A DNA stretch of 64,000 nucleotides from the NCBI RefSeq assembly GCF_030655665.1, contig NZ_JAUSPQ010000006.1:1-64000 (forward strand), written 5' to 3'. The position numbers and the translations under genes are program-made. Below are positions 25,158-33,312 of this stretch, piece after piece. Each line of letters opens with the position of its first letter. Within the stretch, counting starts at the first letter, position 1. The DNA comes from Methanocorpusculum sp. GTDB lineage: Archaea; Halobacteriota; Methanomicrobia; Methanomicrobiales; Methanocorpusculaceae. Under the pieces are notes generated by a model, which had not been told where the DNA came from, searched no databases, and saw only the letters and a list, made by a program, of their open reading frames with translations.

Positions 25158-25458
25158 ATTTGTGAATTTAACCCTAATTTTTCTATGAAGTTCCAGCTAA
25201 AATATATTAATATAGGACTTCTGAGATATGCTCTCGATCAAAAAGCTGACGTACGAGTAAGATTTATTTTGATTTCATGTACGGCATTCGTGTGGATACA
25301 AGAAATAAAACAAACCGCGAATCGGCGCGAATCCCGCCCAACACTTCAAAAATCAAATACCATCAAGAAAGAGTGACATCAGTCTTCTCAAGGATGAACA
25401 GACTCCCGGAAGACGACAACTTCATTAGAAACCATATCCAATATGTAAAAGTATTTTC
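25158..25458. other. Gene-poor stretch before tRNA-Leu
   Basis: Short open frames here have poor composition and are not called. Bases 25314-25332 (ACCGCGAATCGGCGCGAATC region) resemble the outer arm of the large palindrome at 36497, hinting at a scattered repeat. AATATGTAAAAG just before the tRNA may act as its promoter. Confidence 0.4.
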
Positions 25459-25540
25459 GCGAGGGTATCCAAGTGGCCAACGGAGACTGACTCAAGATCT
25501 GTTCTTAAGTAGTTCGCGGGTTCGAATCCCTCCCCTCGCA
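25459..25540 (+). tRNA. tRNA-Leu (anticodon CAA)
   Basis: 82 bases. Acceptor GCGAGGG pairs fully with CCCTCGC, discriminator A. D arm TCCAAGTGGCCAACGGA, anticodon loop CTCAAGA with CAA, class II variable arm, T loop TTCGAAT. Two stem positions do not pair: T.T in the anticodon stem (ACTGA/TCTGT) and C.T in the T stem (GCGGG/CCCTC). The T-stem mismatch lies in the 3' part that is duplicated at 29334, so the 3' end may have been supplied by an integrating element. Functional state uncertain. Confidence 0.8.
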
Positions 25541-25542
25541 TC
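25526..25542 (+). repeat. Left attachment-site repeat in tRNA-Leu 3' end
   Basis: 17 bases, ATCCCTCCCCTCGCATC, covering the 3' T stem, acceptor strand and two bases beyond. An exact copy lies at 29334-29350 in the same orientation, as expected for attL/attR of a tRNA-targeting integrase. Confidence 0.7.
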
Positions 25543-25675
25543 TGATTTAGGGGTAATAGTTATCTGGAAAATTTTGAATCCCCTACGTGTGATATCACAC
25601 AGTTCTGAAAAATTACTTGCACAATAACGTACTCTTTTCCAAACACACTTGGTTGTATCAAAAACTTTATGATGA

Positions 25676-25707
25676 TTGCGCCCGCAACTATATTGTTGCG
25701 GGCGCAA
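25676..25707. promoter_or_regulatory. Perfect 12-base inverted repeat, MarR operator candidate
   Basis: TTGCGCCCGCAA, an 8-base spacer CTATATTG, then TTGCGGGCGCAA. The spacer holds a TATA-like CTATATT, so a bound dimer would block TBP. It lies 47 bases before the MarR ATG, and autoregulation of marR-MFS is the simplest reading. Confidence 0.65.
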
Positions 25708-25753
25708 CATTATAGATCCAACAAAGAAAAGCTAAGGATTGGAAATCATTATA

Positions 25754-26188
25754 ATGAGCAATAAGGGATTCATTGGAAAATTCGTTTCATTTCTCTACAG
25801 GTATAATCAGATCTACCTTGACAAAGAATTGAAATCTTACAATATTGGACCCGGACAGTTTTACCTTTTAATGCCACTTTTTCAAAAAGATGGAGTAAAT
25901 CAGGAATCACTTGGTCAGTCCATTAATCTGGATAGAGCGAACGTCACAAGAGCCGTACAAAAACTCGTTAAGGAAGGCTATGTTTATCGACAGAGAGACG
26001 AAAAAGACAAACGATCCTATAGAGTGTTTCTAACCGAAAAAGGGAAAGCGATAGAACCCGGTCTCAAAAAGATAGCATTAGAATGGGAGAATATTCTCTT
26101 ATCTAATTTTGATCCTGATCAAAGACAAACTATTGTGAATTCTTTCGAGGATATGATCAAAAACGTATCCCGGACAATGGAAAAATAG
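25754..26188 (+). CDS. MarR-family regulator
   Basis: 144 aa from ATG 25754 (MSNKGFIGKF); the frame opens at a TTG five codons earlier. Winged helix: QESLGQSINLDRANVTRAVQ as helix-turn-helix, KLVKEGYVYRQRDEKDKRSY as wing. Dimerisation helices at both ends. It precedes the MFS gene by 11 bases, the usual layout of drug- or phenol-responsive repressor and efflux pump. Ligand unknown. Confidence 0.92.
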   Translation: MSNKGFIGKFVSFLYRYNQIYLDKELKSYNIGPGQFYLLMPLFQKDGVNQESLGQSINLDRANVTRAVQKLVKEGYVYRQRDEKDKRSYRVFLTEKGKAIEPGLKKIALEWENILLSNFDPDQRQTIVNSFEDMIKNVSRTMEK

Positions 26189-26199
26189 TCGGAGAGATC

Positions 26200-27399
26200 A
26201 TGGAATTCAAAAATATTCACATACTCATGCTCTGTCTCGTTGCATTTTTTGCAATGGCTGGAGGGGCTCTTCTGGCACCCGTATTACCGGAGATGGTGGG
26301 GCCCTTGGAGACCCCCGCACAGAATATAGCACTGATTATGTCTGTGTTTACGTTCTCAACAGCGGTCTTCACCCTCATCATAGGACATTTTATTGACCGT
26401 GTAAATCGTAAGAGGATACTGGTCCCAAGCCTTATACTCTATGGAATAACGGGACTGGTGAGTTTTTTTGTAGCGGATTTCCCGTTACTCCTTATCCTAA
26501 GGTTTGTACAGGGGATTGGCGTGGCGGGGATGACATCCATGGCCATGCTGGTCATAGGAGATGTCTACACCGGCCTTGATCGTGTGAGGGCCATGAGTAA
26601 GATCAGCATATCATTTGCCTTTGGATCAGTATTTGCCCCAGTGATCGGGGGCGGCCTTGCTATGCTGGGATGGAACTATGCATTCCTGTTTTATACACTT
26701 TCCCTGCCATTTGCGATTGTGATAATCACATTACTCCCTGAGACAAAAGTCCAGATAGAAACCGGCGATCAGAAGGGGATACTTGAAGCACTCAAATGTC
26801 TTAGGAGTGTGCCAATCATCTACACAATATTCATGGGGTTCTCAATCTTTTTCATGTTGTTTGCCATGATGACGTACGTTCCCTTCATGCTCAAGAGTTC
26901 ATTCGGCTATGCGTCAGGGGCATCAGGACTTATGCTCGCCATTCCGGGAATCACATGCATGCTGCTTGCATCCCGTGTGGGGCCCCTTGCCGGCAAGTAT
27001 TCCTTGCTCATGGTGATTGTTGGGGGTTTTGCCTGTGTCGGCCTGTCGATGATATGCATGCCGGTTTTGCATTCCGTTGCCGGAGTGGTTCTTGCATTAT
27101 TACTGTTCGGAGCAGGTCTTATTCTTGCCCAAACGGCCATTGATGTGCAGATTATTGATATTTCCCCACCCGAATCAAGAGGAGGAGTGATCTCAATTCA
27201 CAACTGCATGAAATACGTTGGTCAGAGTGCTTCTCCTGTTGTACTTGGTATCCTCCTCGTGTATTTCGGCCTGAACGCAGTTTTTATAGCTGCAGGTGTC
27301 TTCGGGTTGCTTATCGCCCTGACAACGTACCTGATGAAAAAACGGTTTGGTGGTTCAAGCAATCCTCAGGTTAAAGATACGAAAGCACAAACTCTATAG
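26200..27399 (+). CDS. MFS multidrug-type exporter
   Basis: 399 aa with twelve predicted membrane helices. The MFS motif A is GHFIDRVNRKRIL between helices 2 and 3; GIGVAGMTSMAMLVIGDVY lies in helices 4-5, the region carrying motif C in drug/proton antiporters. Second gene of the marR operon, inside the tRNA-Leu island. Inference: efflux of a toxic hydrophobic compound sensed by the MarR protein. Confidence 0.9.
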   Translation: MEFKNIHILMLCLVAFFAMAGGALLAPVLPEMVGPLETPAQNIALIMSVFTFSTAVFTLIIGHFIDRVNRKRILVPSLILYGITGLVSFFVADFPLLLILRFVQGIGVAGMTSMAMLVIGDVYTGLDRVRAMSKISISFAFGSVFAPVIGGGLAMLGWNYAFLFYTLSLPFAIVIITLLPETKVQIETGDQKGILEALKCLRSVPIIYTIFMGFSIFFMLFAMMTYVPFMLKSSFGYASGASGLMLAIPGITCMLLASRVGPLAGKYSLLMVIVGGFACVGLSMICMPVLHSVAGVVLALLLFGAGLILAQTAIDVQIIDISPPESRGGVISIHNCMKYVGQSASPVVLGILLVYFGLNAVFIAAGVFGLLIALTTYLMKKRFGGSSNPQVKDTKAQTL

Positions 27400-27517
27400 A
27401 TATCTCCAAATTTTTTTGCGATTTTTCGAACATTCGTATCTGAAGATTAAGGACAGAGGTGTTAAGAGTAATCTCCTTCCTGAGTATGGAGGCACAGATT
27501 ATAGAGCGTGAAAAACT

Positions 27518-28036
27518 TCACCGCTTAATCTCCACCCCCACCTCGTTATGCCGCAGGAATCCGGGCATCCATGGAGGATTATACCGCATCAAAAACACCT
27601 CTCCCGCCGCCTCGATCCCCGCATCCTTGAGCCCTTTTCGGAGCCATGCCTCCTCCTCCCTCACATCCTTCTCATGGGTTTTTCCCTTGAATGTGATAAC
27701 GGCAACTTCCCGCTCAGGGACCGGAACGATCCGGACCTTCATGTCCAGCGGCTCCGGGATCTCATCCAGGGTTTTTCCCGCAGGCATCACAAACGACATC
27801 GTGGTCCCGTCGGAAACGACCGGCGCCGTCATAGGGATCTTTGCCGACGTGATCACCGGAGCAGTCATCGGAATAGTATTTTTCGCGGAATTTTTACCCG
27901 TGATATAGGCAAACAGCAGATTGAACCCTGAATCATCCCCTGCACTGTCGACCGTTGCGAGCACAAGTGCGGGATACTTCCGATACTCAATCTCTCCCGC
28001 CTTCCCCGTGACCTCATAGGAGATCGTTTCCGTCAT
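27518..28036 (-). CDS. SOUL heme-binding family protein
   Basis: 172 aa, a complete SOUL domain: IEYRKYPALVLATV, FNLLFAYITGKNSAKNTIPM, the doubled IPMTAPV motif (about residues 54-60 and 67-73), FVMPAGKT and LMRYNPPWMPGFLRHNEV at the C terminus. Family members bind heme or tetrapyrroles weakly in the cytoplasm. GCCCGG and GGATC precede the ATG. About 60 bases upstream lies a copy of the cupin promoter and its first four codons (28091-28149), which may drive it. Confidence 0.93.
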   Translation of the reverse strand: MTETISYEVTGKAGEIEYRKYPALVLATVDSAGDDSGFNLLFAYITGKNSAKNTIPMTAPVITSAKIPMTAPVVSDGTTMSFVMPAGKTLDEIPEPLDMKVRIVPVPEREVAVITFKGKTHEKDVREEEAWLRKGLKDAGIEAAGEVFLMRYNPPWMPGFLRHNEVGVEIKR

Positions 28037-28090
28037 GATCCGGGCCCTCCCGGGAAGAGGGAAATCGAAGAGGGGGCATGCGTAATTCCA

Positions 28091-28149
28091 TAGATCGTCA
28101 TACTATCTTGCTTCGTCACAAAGACGAAATAGGTAACTGATGAGGCAAA
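28091..28149 (-). promoter_or_regulatory. Duplicated promoter block upstream of SOUL gene
   Basis: About 59 bases align without gaps to 30718-30776. The first 23 are identical, and roughly three quarters overall. It includes CTATTTC about 31 bases before ATGACGATCTA, the cupin start. Here that start opens a dead 22-codon frame (MTIYGITHAP, stop overlapping the SOUL ATG), so only the control region was copied. Confidence 0.55.
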
Positions 28150-28251
28150 TCGGCCGCGGATTAAAAAATTCCTTCGAGAAAAAATCCAAAATAATTTTCA
28201 CCGTTTTTTGTGAAAAAATTTAATTCCTCAAAGAACATTAATGAAAATATT

Positions 28252-29277
28252 ATGAGGAAAGTAGAAGCGGCACTCGCCGTTTTACTCATCATCCTATCAC
28301 TGACTTCCTGTGCCGCAGCACATGTCCCGCAAATAACCGGAGCAAACGAAGGAATACAAAACGCCGTCCATATCGATGACCCCTACAAATCATGGGCATT
28401 CTACGGCACATTCCAAAATGCCGGATCGGTTGCCTACTATCAATTTTCCCTTGAGACCGGAGACCGGCTCTGGTTCTCCGTATTTACCCCGGATATAGGG
28501 GCCGCCAATCCCGAGGCGGTCCTCATCGGCCCGGAGATCGAAAACGAGGGAGATATCCCAGCCGGCGTCGTTCTTTTCGATAACGAAGGATACATCGTCA
28601 TCCCGGGAGAAGCCCCCGACCTTCCCGAGTATGAACCCTTCACCCCTGCCGCAAACTACCAGTGGCTGGAATACGAATACATCGCCGAGTCCTCCGGCAC
28701 GTATTTTATTGCGATGGTCAACAACGGAACGGGGGCCGGAAATTACGGTCTTGCCCTCGGCTACCGCGAAGAGTTTTCTCTTCCCGAGTGGGTCATGATC
28801 CCGATCTCGATCGCGAATATACGCATATGGGAAGGAAACAGTCAGGCATTCGTCATCGGATTCCCTCTCCTGATCGTCGTATTCGGGCTGGTCTATCTCT
28901 TTAGAGTAAAAAAAGAGCCGGTGCCCATCAATCCGGAGACGCTCGCCGGATCTGCCGGAGGTCTCCTGTATATCGCCGGATCGGCATTCATGCTTATCCA
29001 GGCGATGCTCGCACTCAGTAGAACTGGGTTCGAGGCATCATTCGCCGTAACGGCGGTTTTTATTCTGATCCCGTTCGTTTTGGGATGCCTGGTATTGAGA
29101 TATTATGTCCGACCCGGGAAAAAGCCGGTGAGATATCGATGGCTGAAACTCCTGATCCTCGGCATTCTCGGACTGGTTGTCTGGGCAGGGTATGTTGTCG
29201 GCCCGATCCTCGTGATATGTGCCGGACTAAAAGCCCTGTTCGATGCGAAAAGCAGGGAAAAAAGAAATTCGCGCTGA
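28252..29277 (+). CDS. Secreted/membrane protein with PPC-like ectodomain
   Basis: 341 aa from ATG 28252 (MRKVEAALAVLLIILSLTSC). The signal peptide ends in LTSC, a lipobox-like cysteine. Residues about 40-185 form a beta-rich ectodomain (YYQFSLETGDRLWFSVFTPD, SGTYFIAMVNNGTGAGNYGL) similar in style to bacterial pre-peptidase C-terminal domains. Four membrane segments follow (about residues 203-226, 240-262, 272-291 and 308-330) with a basic tail. Last gene of the tRNA-Leu island. Function unknown. Confidence 0.65.
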   Translation: MRKVEAALAVLLIILSLTSCAAAHVPQITGANEGIQNAVHIDDPYKSWAFYGTFQNAGSVAYYQFSLETGDRLWFSVFTPDIGAANPEAVLIGPEIENEGDIPAGVVLFDNEGYIVIPGEAPDLPEYEPFTPAANYQWLEYEYIAESSGTYFIAMVNNGTGAGNYGLALGYREEFSLPEWVMIPISIANIRIWEGNSQAFVIGFPLLIVVFGLVYLFRVKKEPVPINPETLAGSAGGLLYIAGSAFMLIQAMLALSRTGFEASFAVTAVFILIPFVLGCLVLRYYVRPGKKPVRYRWLKLLILGILGLVVWAGYVVGPILVICAGLKALFDAKSREKRNSR

Positions 29278-29333
29278 TCCATACCCGACCGTATGGACAG
29301 GATCGCCTTTCTCAGAAAATTCTGGTTTTCGGG

Positions 29334-29350
29334 ATCCCTCCCCTCGCATC
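29334..29350 (+). repeat. Right attachment-site repeat (tRNA-Leu 3' end copy)
   Basis: Exact 17-base copy of 25526-25542. The preceding bases TTCGGG resemble the T loop TTCGA, so the copied segment may be slightly longer than the exact match. Confidence 0.65.
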
Positions 29351-29445
29351 AGAAAAACAGGGTATAATGCTTATAAAGTCCCGGGTTTAATACAGCTGAA
29401 CAAGAATTTGATTGACGTTCTAAAGAAATGCAGTAGGGTGATACA

Positions 29446-30216
29446 ATGGACTTGCGTTTAAAGTTTAATGAAGATGAAATGAACTACGATCACGTAAGAC
29501 CCACATACCCTGATGAATTGTTTGCGGATATAATCAGGTATTCTTCAGTTGATGAGGGAAGTCATTCTTTAGAGATAGGAATTGGCACAGGGCAAGCAAC
29601 AAAATCTATTCTCCAAACCGGCTGCTTGGTTACTGCGATTGAACTCGGCGATAAATTGAGTGACTTGGTAAAAAAGAAGTTTAGCAAATACGATAATTTC
29701 AATGTTATCAATGCCGACTTTATGACGCTGCCTCTTGAATCGGATTCATACGATCTGGTGTATTGTGCAACCGCCTTTCACTGGCTGCCTTTGGAAGAAG
29801 GATACGGTAAGGTAAAAGATATTTTAAAACAGGGCGGCACTATAGCATTATTTTGGAATCATCCGTTTCCCAACAGAAAAGACGATATGAGCAATCAAGT
29901 AAACAAACGAGTATATGATACATATTGTCCATCCGATAAGGAGATCGTTGAATTTGGTGAAAAAGATTGTGAACGACGCACACGCGAATTAGAACAATTT
30001 GGGTTTAAAGATGTCAAAGCAAAATTGTATCATCGGGTCCGCACGCTCACCTCTGATTCTTATATTGCTTTACTAAACACATATTCAGATCATCGAACTT
30101 TAGATGTCAAGATAAAAGATGCTTTTGAAGCTGAGATGAAAACGTTAATTGATGAAATCGGGGGTAAAATCAATATATACGATACCATAGACCTATATTT
30201 AGCGAGAAAACCATAA
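29446..30216 (+). CDS. Class I SAM-dependent methyltransferase
   Basis: 256 aa, AT-rich. SAM motif I SLEIGIGTGQATKSIL at about residues 44-59, acidic residue in VTAIELGD, motif II/III DLVYCATAFHWLPLEEGYG and KVKDILKQGGTIALFWN. This matches the Methyltransf_11 group acting on small molecules; substrate unknown. GGGTGAT lies just before the ATG. Just right of the tRNA-Leu island; base composition suggests acquisition. Confidence 0.9.
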   Translation: MDLRLKFNEDEMNYDHVRPTYPDELFADIIRYSSVDEGSHSLEIGIGTGQATKSILQTGCLVTAIELGDKLSDLVKKKFSKYDNFNVINADFMTLPLESDSYDLVYCATAFHWLPLEEGYGKVKDILKQGGTIALFWNHPFPNRKDDMSNQVNKRVYDTYCPSDKEIVEFGEKDCERRTRELEQFGFKDVKAKLYHRVRTLTSDSYIALLNTYSDHRTLDVKIKDAFEAEMKTLIDEIGGKINIYDTIDLYLARKP

Positions 30217-30370
30217 CTGCACAAAAATGAGCATAAGGAGAAATCGACGGGTTTTGGTCTGTTGCTCTCAAATAGGAATCGTTTATCGCAAAAAATCCCA
30301 TAATACGTGAAACATTTTCTGAATTATAATTATGATGAACGACGACCGTTATTCAAAAAAAATGGAATGG

Positions 30371-30727
30371 TCACAGCAGTCTGGTTTTCGTATCCTTCCC
30401 TTCACCGGTCGTCAGCTTTTTGATCACCATCACCCGGAACACATCATCACTGTCGTTGATCAGCACATGCGGCACGCATTTCGGGCTTTCGACCAGGAAA
30501 TTCTCCTCGACCCCCGTCTCTTCGTCGCCGATCACGACGATGCCCTTCCCTTCCAGCACATAAAACAGCACATCCACCGGCGTCATATGCTTTTTCAGCG
30601 TCTCGCCCGGCTGCAGGGTAATGACCACCACATCGGTACTTGGTGAGCCGTGGACTTTGCGGACATCCACATTATGCGGGTTCTCCGAGATCGGAGTTTT
30701 ATCCAGCGTTGTTACGTAGATCGTCAT
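30371..30727 (-). CDS. Cupin-domain protein
   Basis: 118 aa, a single cupin barrel. Motif 1 is TLQPGETLKKHMTPVDVLFYVLEG with one clear His (about residue 47), motif 2 CVPHVLINDSDD. Only two of the usual metal-binding histidines are present, so it may bind ligand without metal or use another donor. The promoter block and first four codons are repeated upstream of the SOUL gene. The gap between the methyltransferase and this gene (150 bases) is empty. Confidence 0.88.
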   Translation of the reverse strand: MTIYVTTLDKTPISENPHNVDVRKVHGSPSTDVVVITLQPGETLKKHMTPVDVLFYVLEGKGIVVIGDEETGVEENFLVESPKCVPHVLINDSDDVFRVMVIKKLTTGEGKDTKTRLL

Positions 30728-30776
30728 ACTATCTTGCTTAGTCAGTGACGGGAAATAGCTTCCTGATGAGGTAGAA
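30718..30776 (-). promoter_or_regulatory. Cupin promoter block (source of duplicated copy)
   Basis: GCTATTTC lies about 31 bases before the cupin ATG, with no ribosome site, so the mRNA is probably leaderless. The whole block from the ATG outward is repeated at 28091-28149. Confidence 0.5.
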
Positions 30777-30790
30777 TTGTTTATCCGAGA

Positions 30791-31501
30791 TCACCAGATC
30801 CCCGGGAAAAGCCGATACCGCACTTTCTCTGCATAAGCCTGATACCCGACAAGCTCTCTCTTTAGAGTAGCATCCTCCCGCCTGGTCCGTACGACAAAGA
30901 GGATAACCGTGATCACGGCCGGTATAAGTGCCCAGAAAGAGCCAAGCATCAGAGGTTGGGCAAGAACGATCAAAATAAAACCCAGATACCCGGGATGACG
31001 AACGAAACGGTAGGGACCGGTGGTCACGGCACGGTGATCCTTCTCATCCTGAATACGGACAACACGGGAAAAAAAGCGGTTTGTCAGCATCGCCCAGGTA
31101 AATAGACCGTAGCCGATAAGAAAGAAACAGAGAGCAATCCCTTCCGCGAAGATCGGGACCTGTCCGATCCAGCCGAACCGCAGAGCGAGGCCTGCTATCA
31201 GGAGAGGAAGCAGACCAACAAGGTTCATCGCTCTGACCAGACGGGCATCCCAGTCCTTTGCCCCTTTCTGTTTATGCATCCGTTCCAGGATCAGATCCGG
31301 GCTGCAAAGGAGGGTAACGAACGCGGTGGCCGCGAACATGACGCCGAGGATGACCCAGGCCATCGGCCAGCTGAACGTACCCGCCGAAACGAACAGGATC
31401 ACCCCCATGATCAGAACCGGGATCGTTCCGGACAGGATACCCTTCACCCGAAGGATACGCACGGCATTCTTCGAAAGGGGCTCGCTGCCCTGCGGGTTCA
31501 T
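30791..31501 (-). CDS. Isoprenylcysteine carboxyl methyltransferase-like membrane protein
   Basis: 236 aa from ATG 31501 (MNPQGSEPLSK), which overlaps the amidohydrolase stop as ATGA; a longer frame reaches 31552. Five to six membrane helices. The ICMT/PEMT signature is TTGPYRFVRHPGYLGFILI at about residues 165-183, with a C-terminal VGYQAYAEKVRYRLFPGIW. Family members methylate prenylcysteine or lipid head groups, and many archaeal ones have no known substrate. Confidence 0.82.
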   Translation of the reverse strand: MNPQGSEPLSKNAVRILRVKGILSGTIPVLIMGVILFVSAGTFSWPMAWVILGVMFAATAFVTLLCSPDLILERMHKQKGAKDWDARLVRAMNLVGLLPLLIAGLALRFGWIGQVPIFAEGIALCFFLIGYGLFTWAMLTNRFFSRVVRIQDEKDHRAVTTGPYRFVRHPGYLGFILIVLAQPLMLGSFWALIPAVITVILFVVRTRREDATLKRELVGYQAYAEKVRYRLFPGIW

Positions 31502-33099
31502 ACAGTTTTCCCCGTGTTTTCGCGTCTGTACACGATCCGGCCGTCCTTCCATGTCTCATCAACGACCGGGGGATTTTGGGGGTCGAGTTCTCCTGCAAGG
31601 ATCACGAGATCCGCGACCAATCCGCCTTTCAGCATGCCCCGCTCGTTCTCCTGCCCGCCGGCCCATGCCCCTCCGGCAGTGTACATCCGGAGCCATTCCT
31701 CGAACGGAAGGACCTGATCGGGGAAGATGGTTCTGCCGTCACCGGCACTCATGGTCGAACCCATCACCGAACATTTGATCGGATCGCGGGCTTCCATGAA
31801 TCCTCCGGGATCATCACTGCTCGCCGCAACGACCACGCCCGCACGGGAAAGATCGCCGAACGCGAACCATTTTCCTTCATCGAGAGGAGCACGCTTCATG
31901 CCCTCACCCCGGACAAGGAACTGCGGCTGGATCGAGACGCAGGCGTTCATTTTCGCAAGCCGCCCGATCTGGCTGTCGGAAAGGAGGGCCACATGCTCGA
32001 ATCTGGGCCGAAGCACGAAGCCGGCGGGTGTTTCCTTTGCCGCCTGTTCGTAGGCATCGAGTACGGCGTCGGTCGTGGCGTTCCCGAAAGAATGGACACA
32101 GGTCTGGAATCCGTGACGGGCGGCGGCGCATAATGCTTCGGCGAAATCGTCCCGGTATTTTCCGGTTTTGATTATCTGACCGTGCATCTTCATGGCAAAT
32201 CCAACGGTCTCCGAGGTTGCTCCGTCGGCAAAGAGTTTCACCGGACCGGTCCGGAGTTGCTCATCTCCCGTTCCGGTCACGGGACCGGCGAGACGGGGGC
32301 CGAGATCGTTGTCGAGTACGGCGGCGCCGTGCGGCATCATCAGGACAGAGACAGGAAGTCTCCCTTCATCATAGAGCAGACGGTAGGCGGCCTCCGCTGC
32401 GGGGGTGACGCCCGGATCGTGGACCGCGGTGATTCCAAACGGCAGAAGTTCGCGGCCCCGTGCCTCAATGAGGTCGGCATGCCGCCGGGTGTCTGCGTTC
32501 ATGATTTCCCGGAACACCGGGACCTGGGCTTCTTCGATCAGGACACCGGTGGGAACTCCCTCCGGATTACGCTGGATAATCCCGCACCGCGGGTCCGGCG
32601 TCGACGAGTCGATGCCGAGGATCTCCAGCGCCCGGCTGTTGACAACGCTTTTGTGAAAGGTCGCCTGAACGAGAACGACCGGACGGTCGGGACAGAACGC
32701 ATCGAGATCCGCCCGGGTGAATTCCCGGCCCCCGCACTGGGCATCGAACCAGCCGAATCCGACAAGCCAGCCGGTTCCGGGATGCAGTTTTTCGTGTTCG
32801 GCGAGGCCTGCAAACAGCGCCTTCTCATCGGTGATGCCGATGAGGTTTGCCCATTCCGGGAAAAAACAGCCGAAGGAGGAGAGGTGGTTATGCGAATCGA
32901 TGAAGCCCGGCAAAAGGGTCCGACCGTGGAGGTCAATGATTTCGGCACCGGGGTACTGTTGTATGATTTCCGCACTGCCGAGGTCGAGGATCCGGCCGTT
33001 TTTGATTACTAATGTCTCTGCATGATCACGGTCGGGATCCATCGTAAGGATCCGACCGCCGGTGAACGCAGTTATTTTTTCGTTCGGTATTGTTGTCAT
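31498..33099 (-). CDS. Amidohydrolase family protein (YtcJ-like)
   Basis: 533 aa from ATG 33099 (MTTIPNEKITAF), preceded by GTGATC; an ATG eight codons earlier at 33123 is possible. Metal-dependent TIM-barrel hydrolase of the amidohydrolase 3 type: HGRTLLPGFIDSHNHLSSFG supplies the HxH pair, then FRPRFEHVALLS near residue 370 and AASSDDPGGFMEARDP supplies the late Asp. Probably cytoplasmic; substrate (an amide, urea or hydantoin-like bond) unknown. First gene of a pair with the ICMT-like protein. Confidence 0.88.
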   Translation of the reverse strand: MTTIPNEKITAFTGGRILTMDPDRDHAETLVIKNGRILDLGSAEIIQQYPGAEIIDLHGRTLLPGFIDSHNHLSSFGCFFPEWANLIGITDEKALFAGLAEHEKLHPGTGWLVGFGWFDAQCGGREFTRADLDAFCPDRPVVLVQATFHKSVVNSRALEILGIDSSTPDPRCGIIQRNPEGVPTGVLIEEAQVPVFREIMNADTRRHADLIEARGRELLPFGITAVHDPGVTPAAEAAYRLLYDEGRLPVSVLMMPHGAAVLDNDLGPRLAGPVTGTGDEQLRTGPVKLFADGATSETVGFAMKMHGQIIKTGKYRDDFAEALCAAARHGFQTCVHSFGNATTDAVLDAYEQAAKETPAGFVLRPRFEHVALLSDSQIGRLAKMNACVSIQPQFLVRGEGMKRAPLDEGKWFAFGDLSRAGVVVAASSDDPGGFMEARDPIKCSVMGSTMSAGDGRTIFPDQVLPFEEWLRMYTAGGAWAGGQENERGMLKGGLVADLVILAGELDPQNPPVVDETWKDGRIVYRRENTGKTV

Positions 33100-33224
33100 G
33101 GTGATCACGGATTGTCTCTCCATTTCAGTTCTTACGGGAATCGACCATGACTATTGATGTGGTCCTCTCCAGCAAACTGCCCGGATATGCTGCACAATCC
33201 ATTTTACTAATTATACTGTGTACT

Positions 33225-33254
33225 AATTAAAGTTACTGCACAGTAACTTTAATT
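33225..33254. promoter_or_regulatory. 30-base palindrome, TetR operator candidate
   Basis: Fourteen-base perfect arms (AATTAAAGTTACTG and its complement) around CA. It lies between the divergent amidohydrolase and TetR genes, 58 bases before the chosen TetR start. Further half-sites (TACTAATTA at 33203 and 33221, GAGTAACGTTA at 33261) flank it. Confidence 0.65.
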
Positions 33255-33312
33255 CTTGTTGAGTAACGTTATTATAGGACCGGAGCCCATTTTTATGCAA
33301 GAGGTAATGGTT

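Larger units (their letters stand above)
25526..29350. mobile_element. Genomic island at tRNA-Leu, 3.8 kb
   Basis: Bounded by a 17-base direct repeat of the tRNA-Leu 3' end. It carries a MarR regulator, an MFS exporter, a SOUL heme-binding protein and a secreted/membrane protein. No integrase or excision gene is present, so it is a remnant or was mobilised in trans. The right copy is preceded by TTCGGG, still recalling the T loop. Confidence 0.6.

Noticed and set aside
25277-25627. 116-aa frame overlapping tRNA-Leu
   Set aside because: It reads through the tRNA gene and has no recognisable domain.
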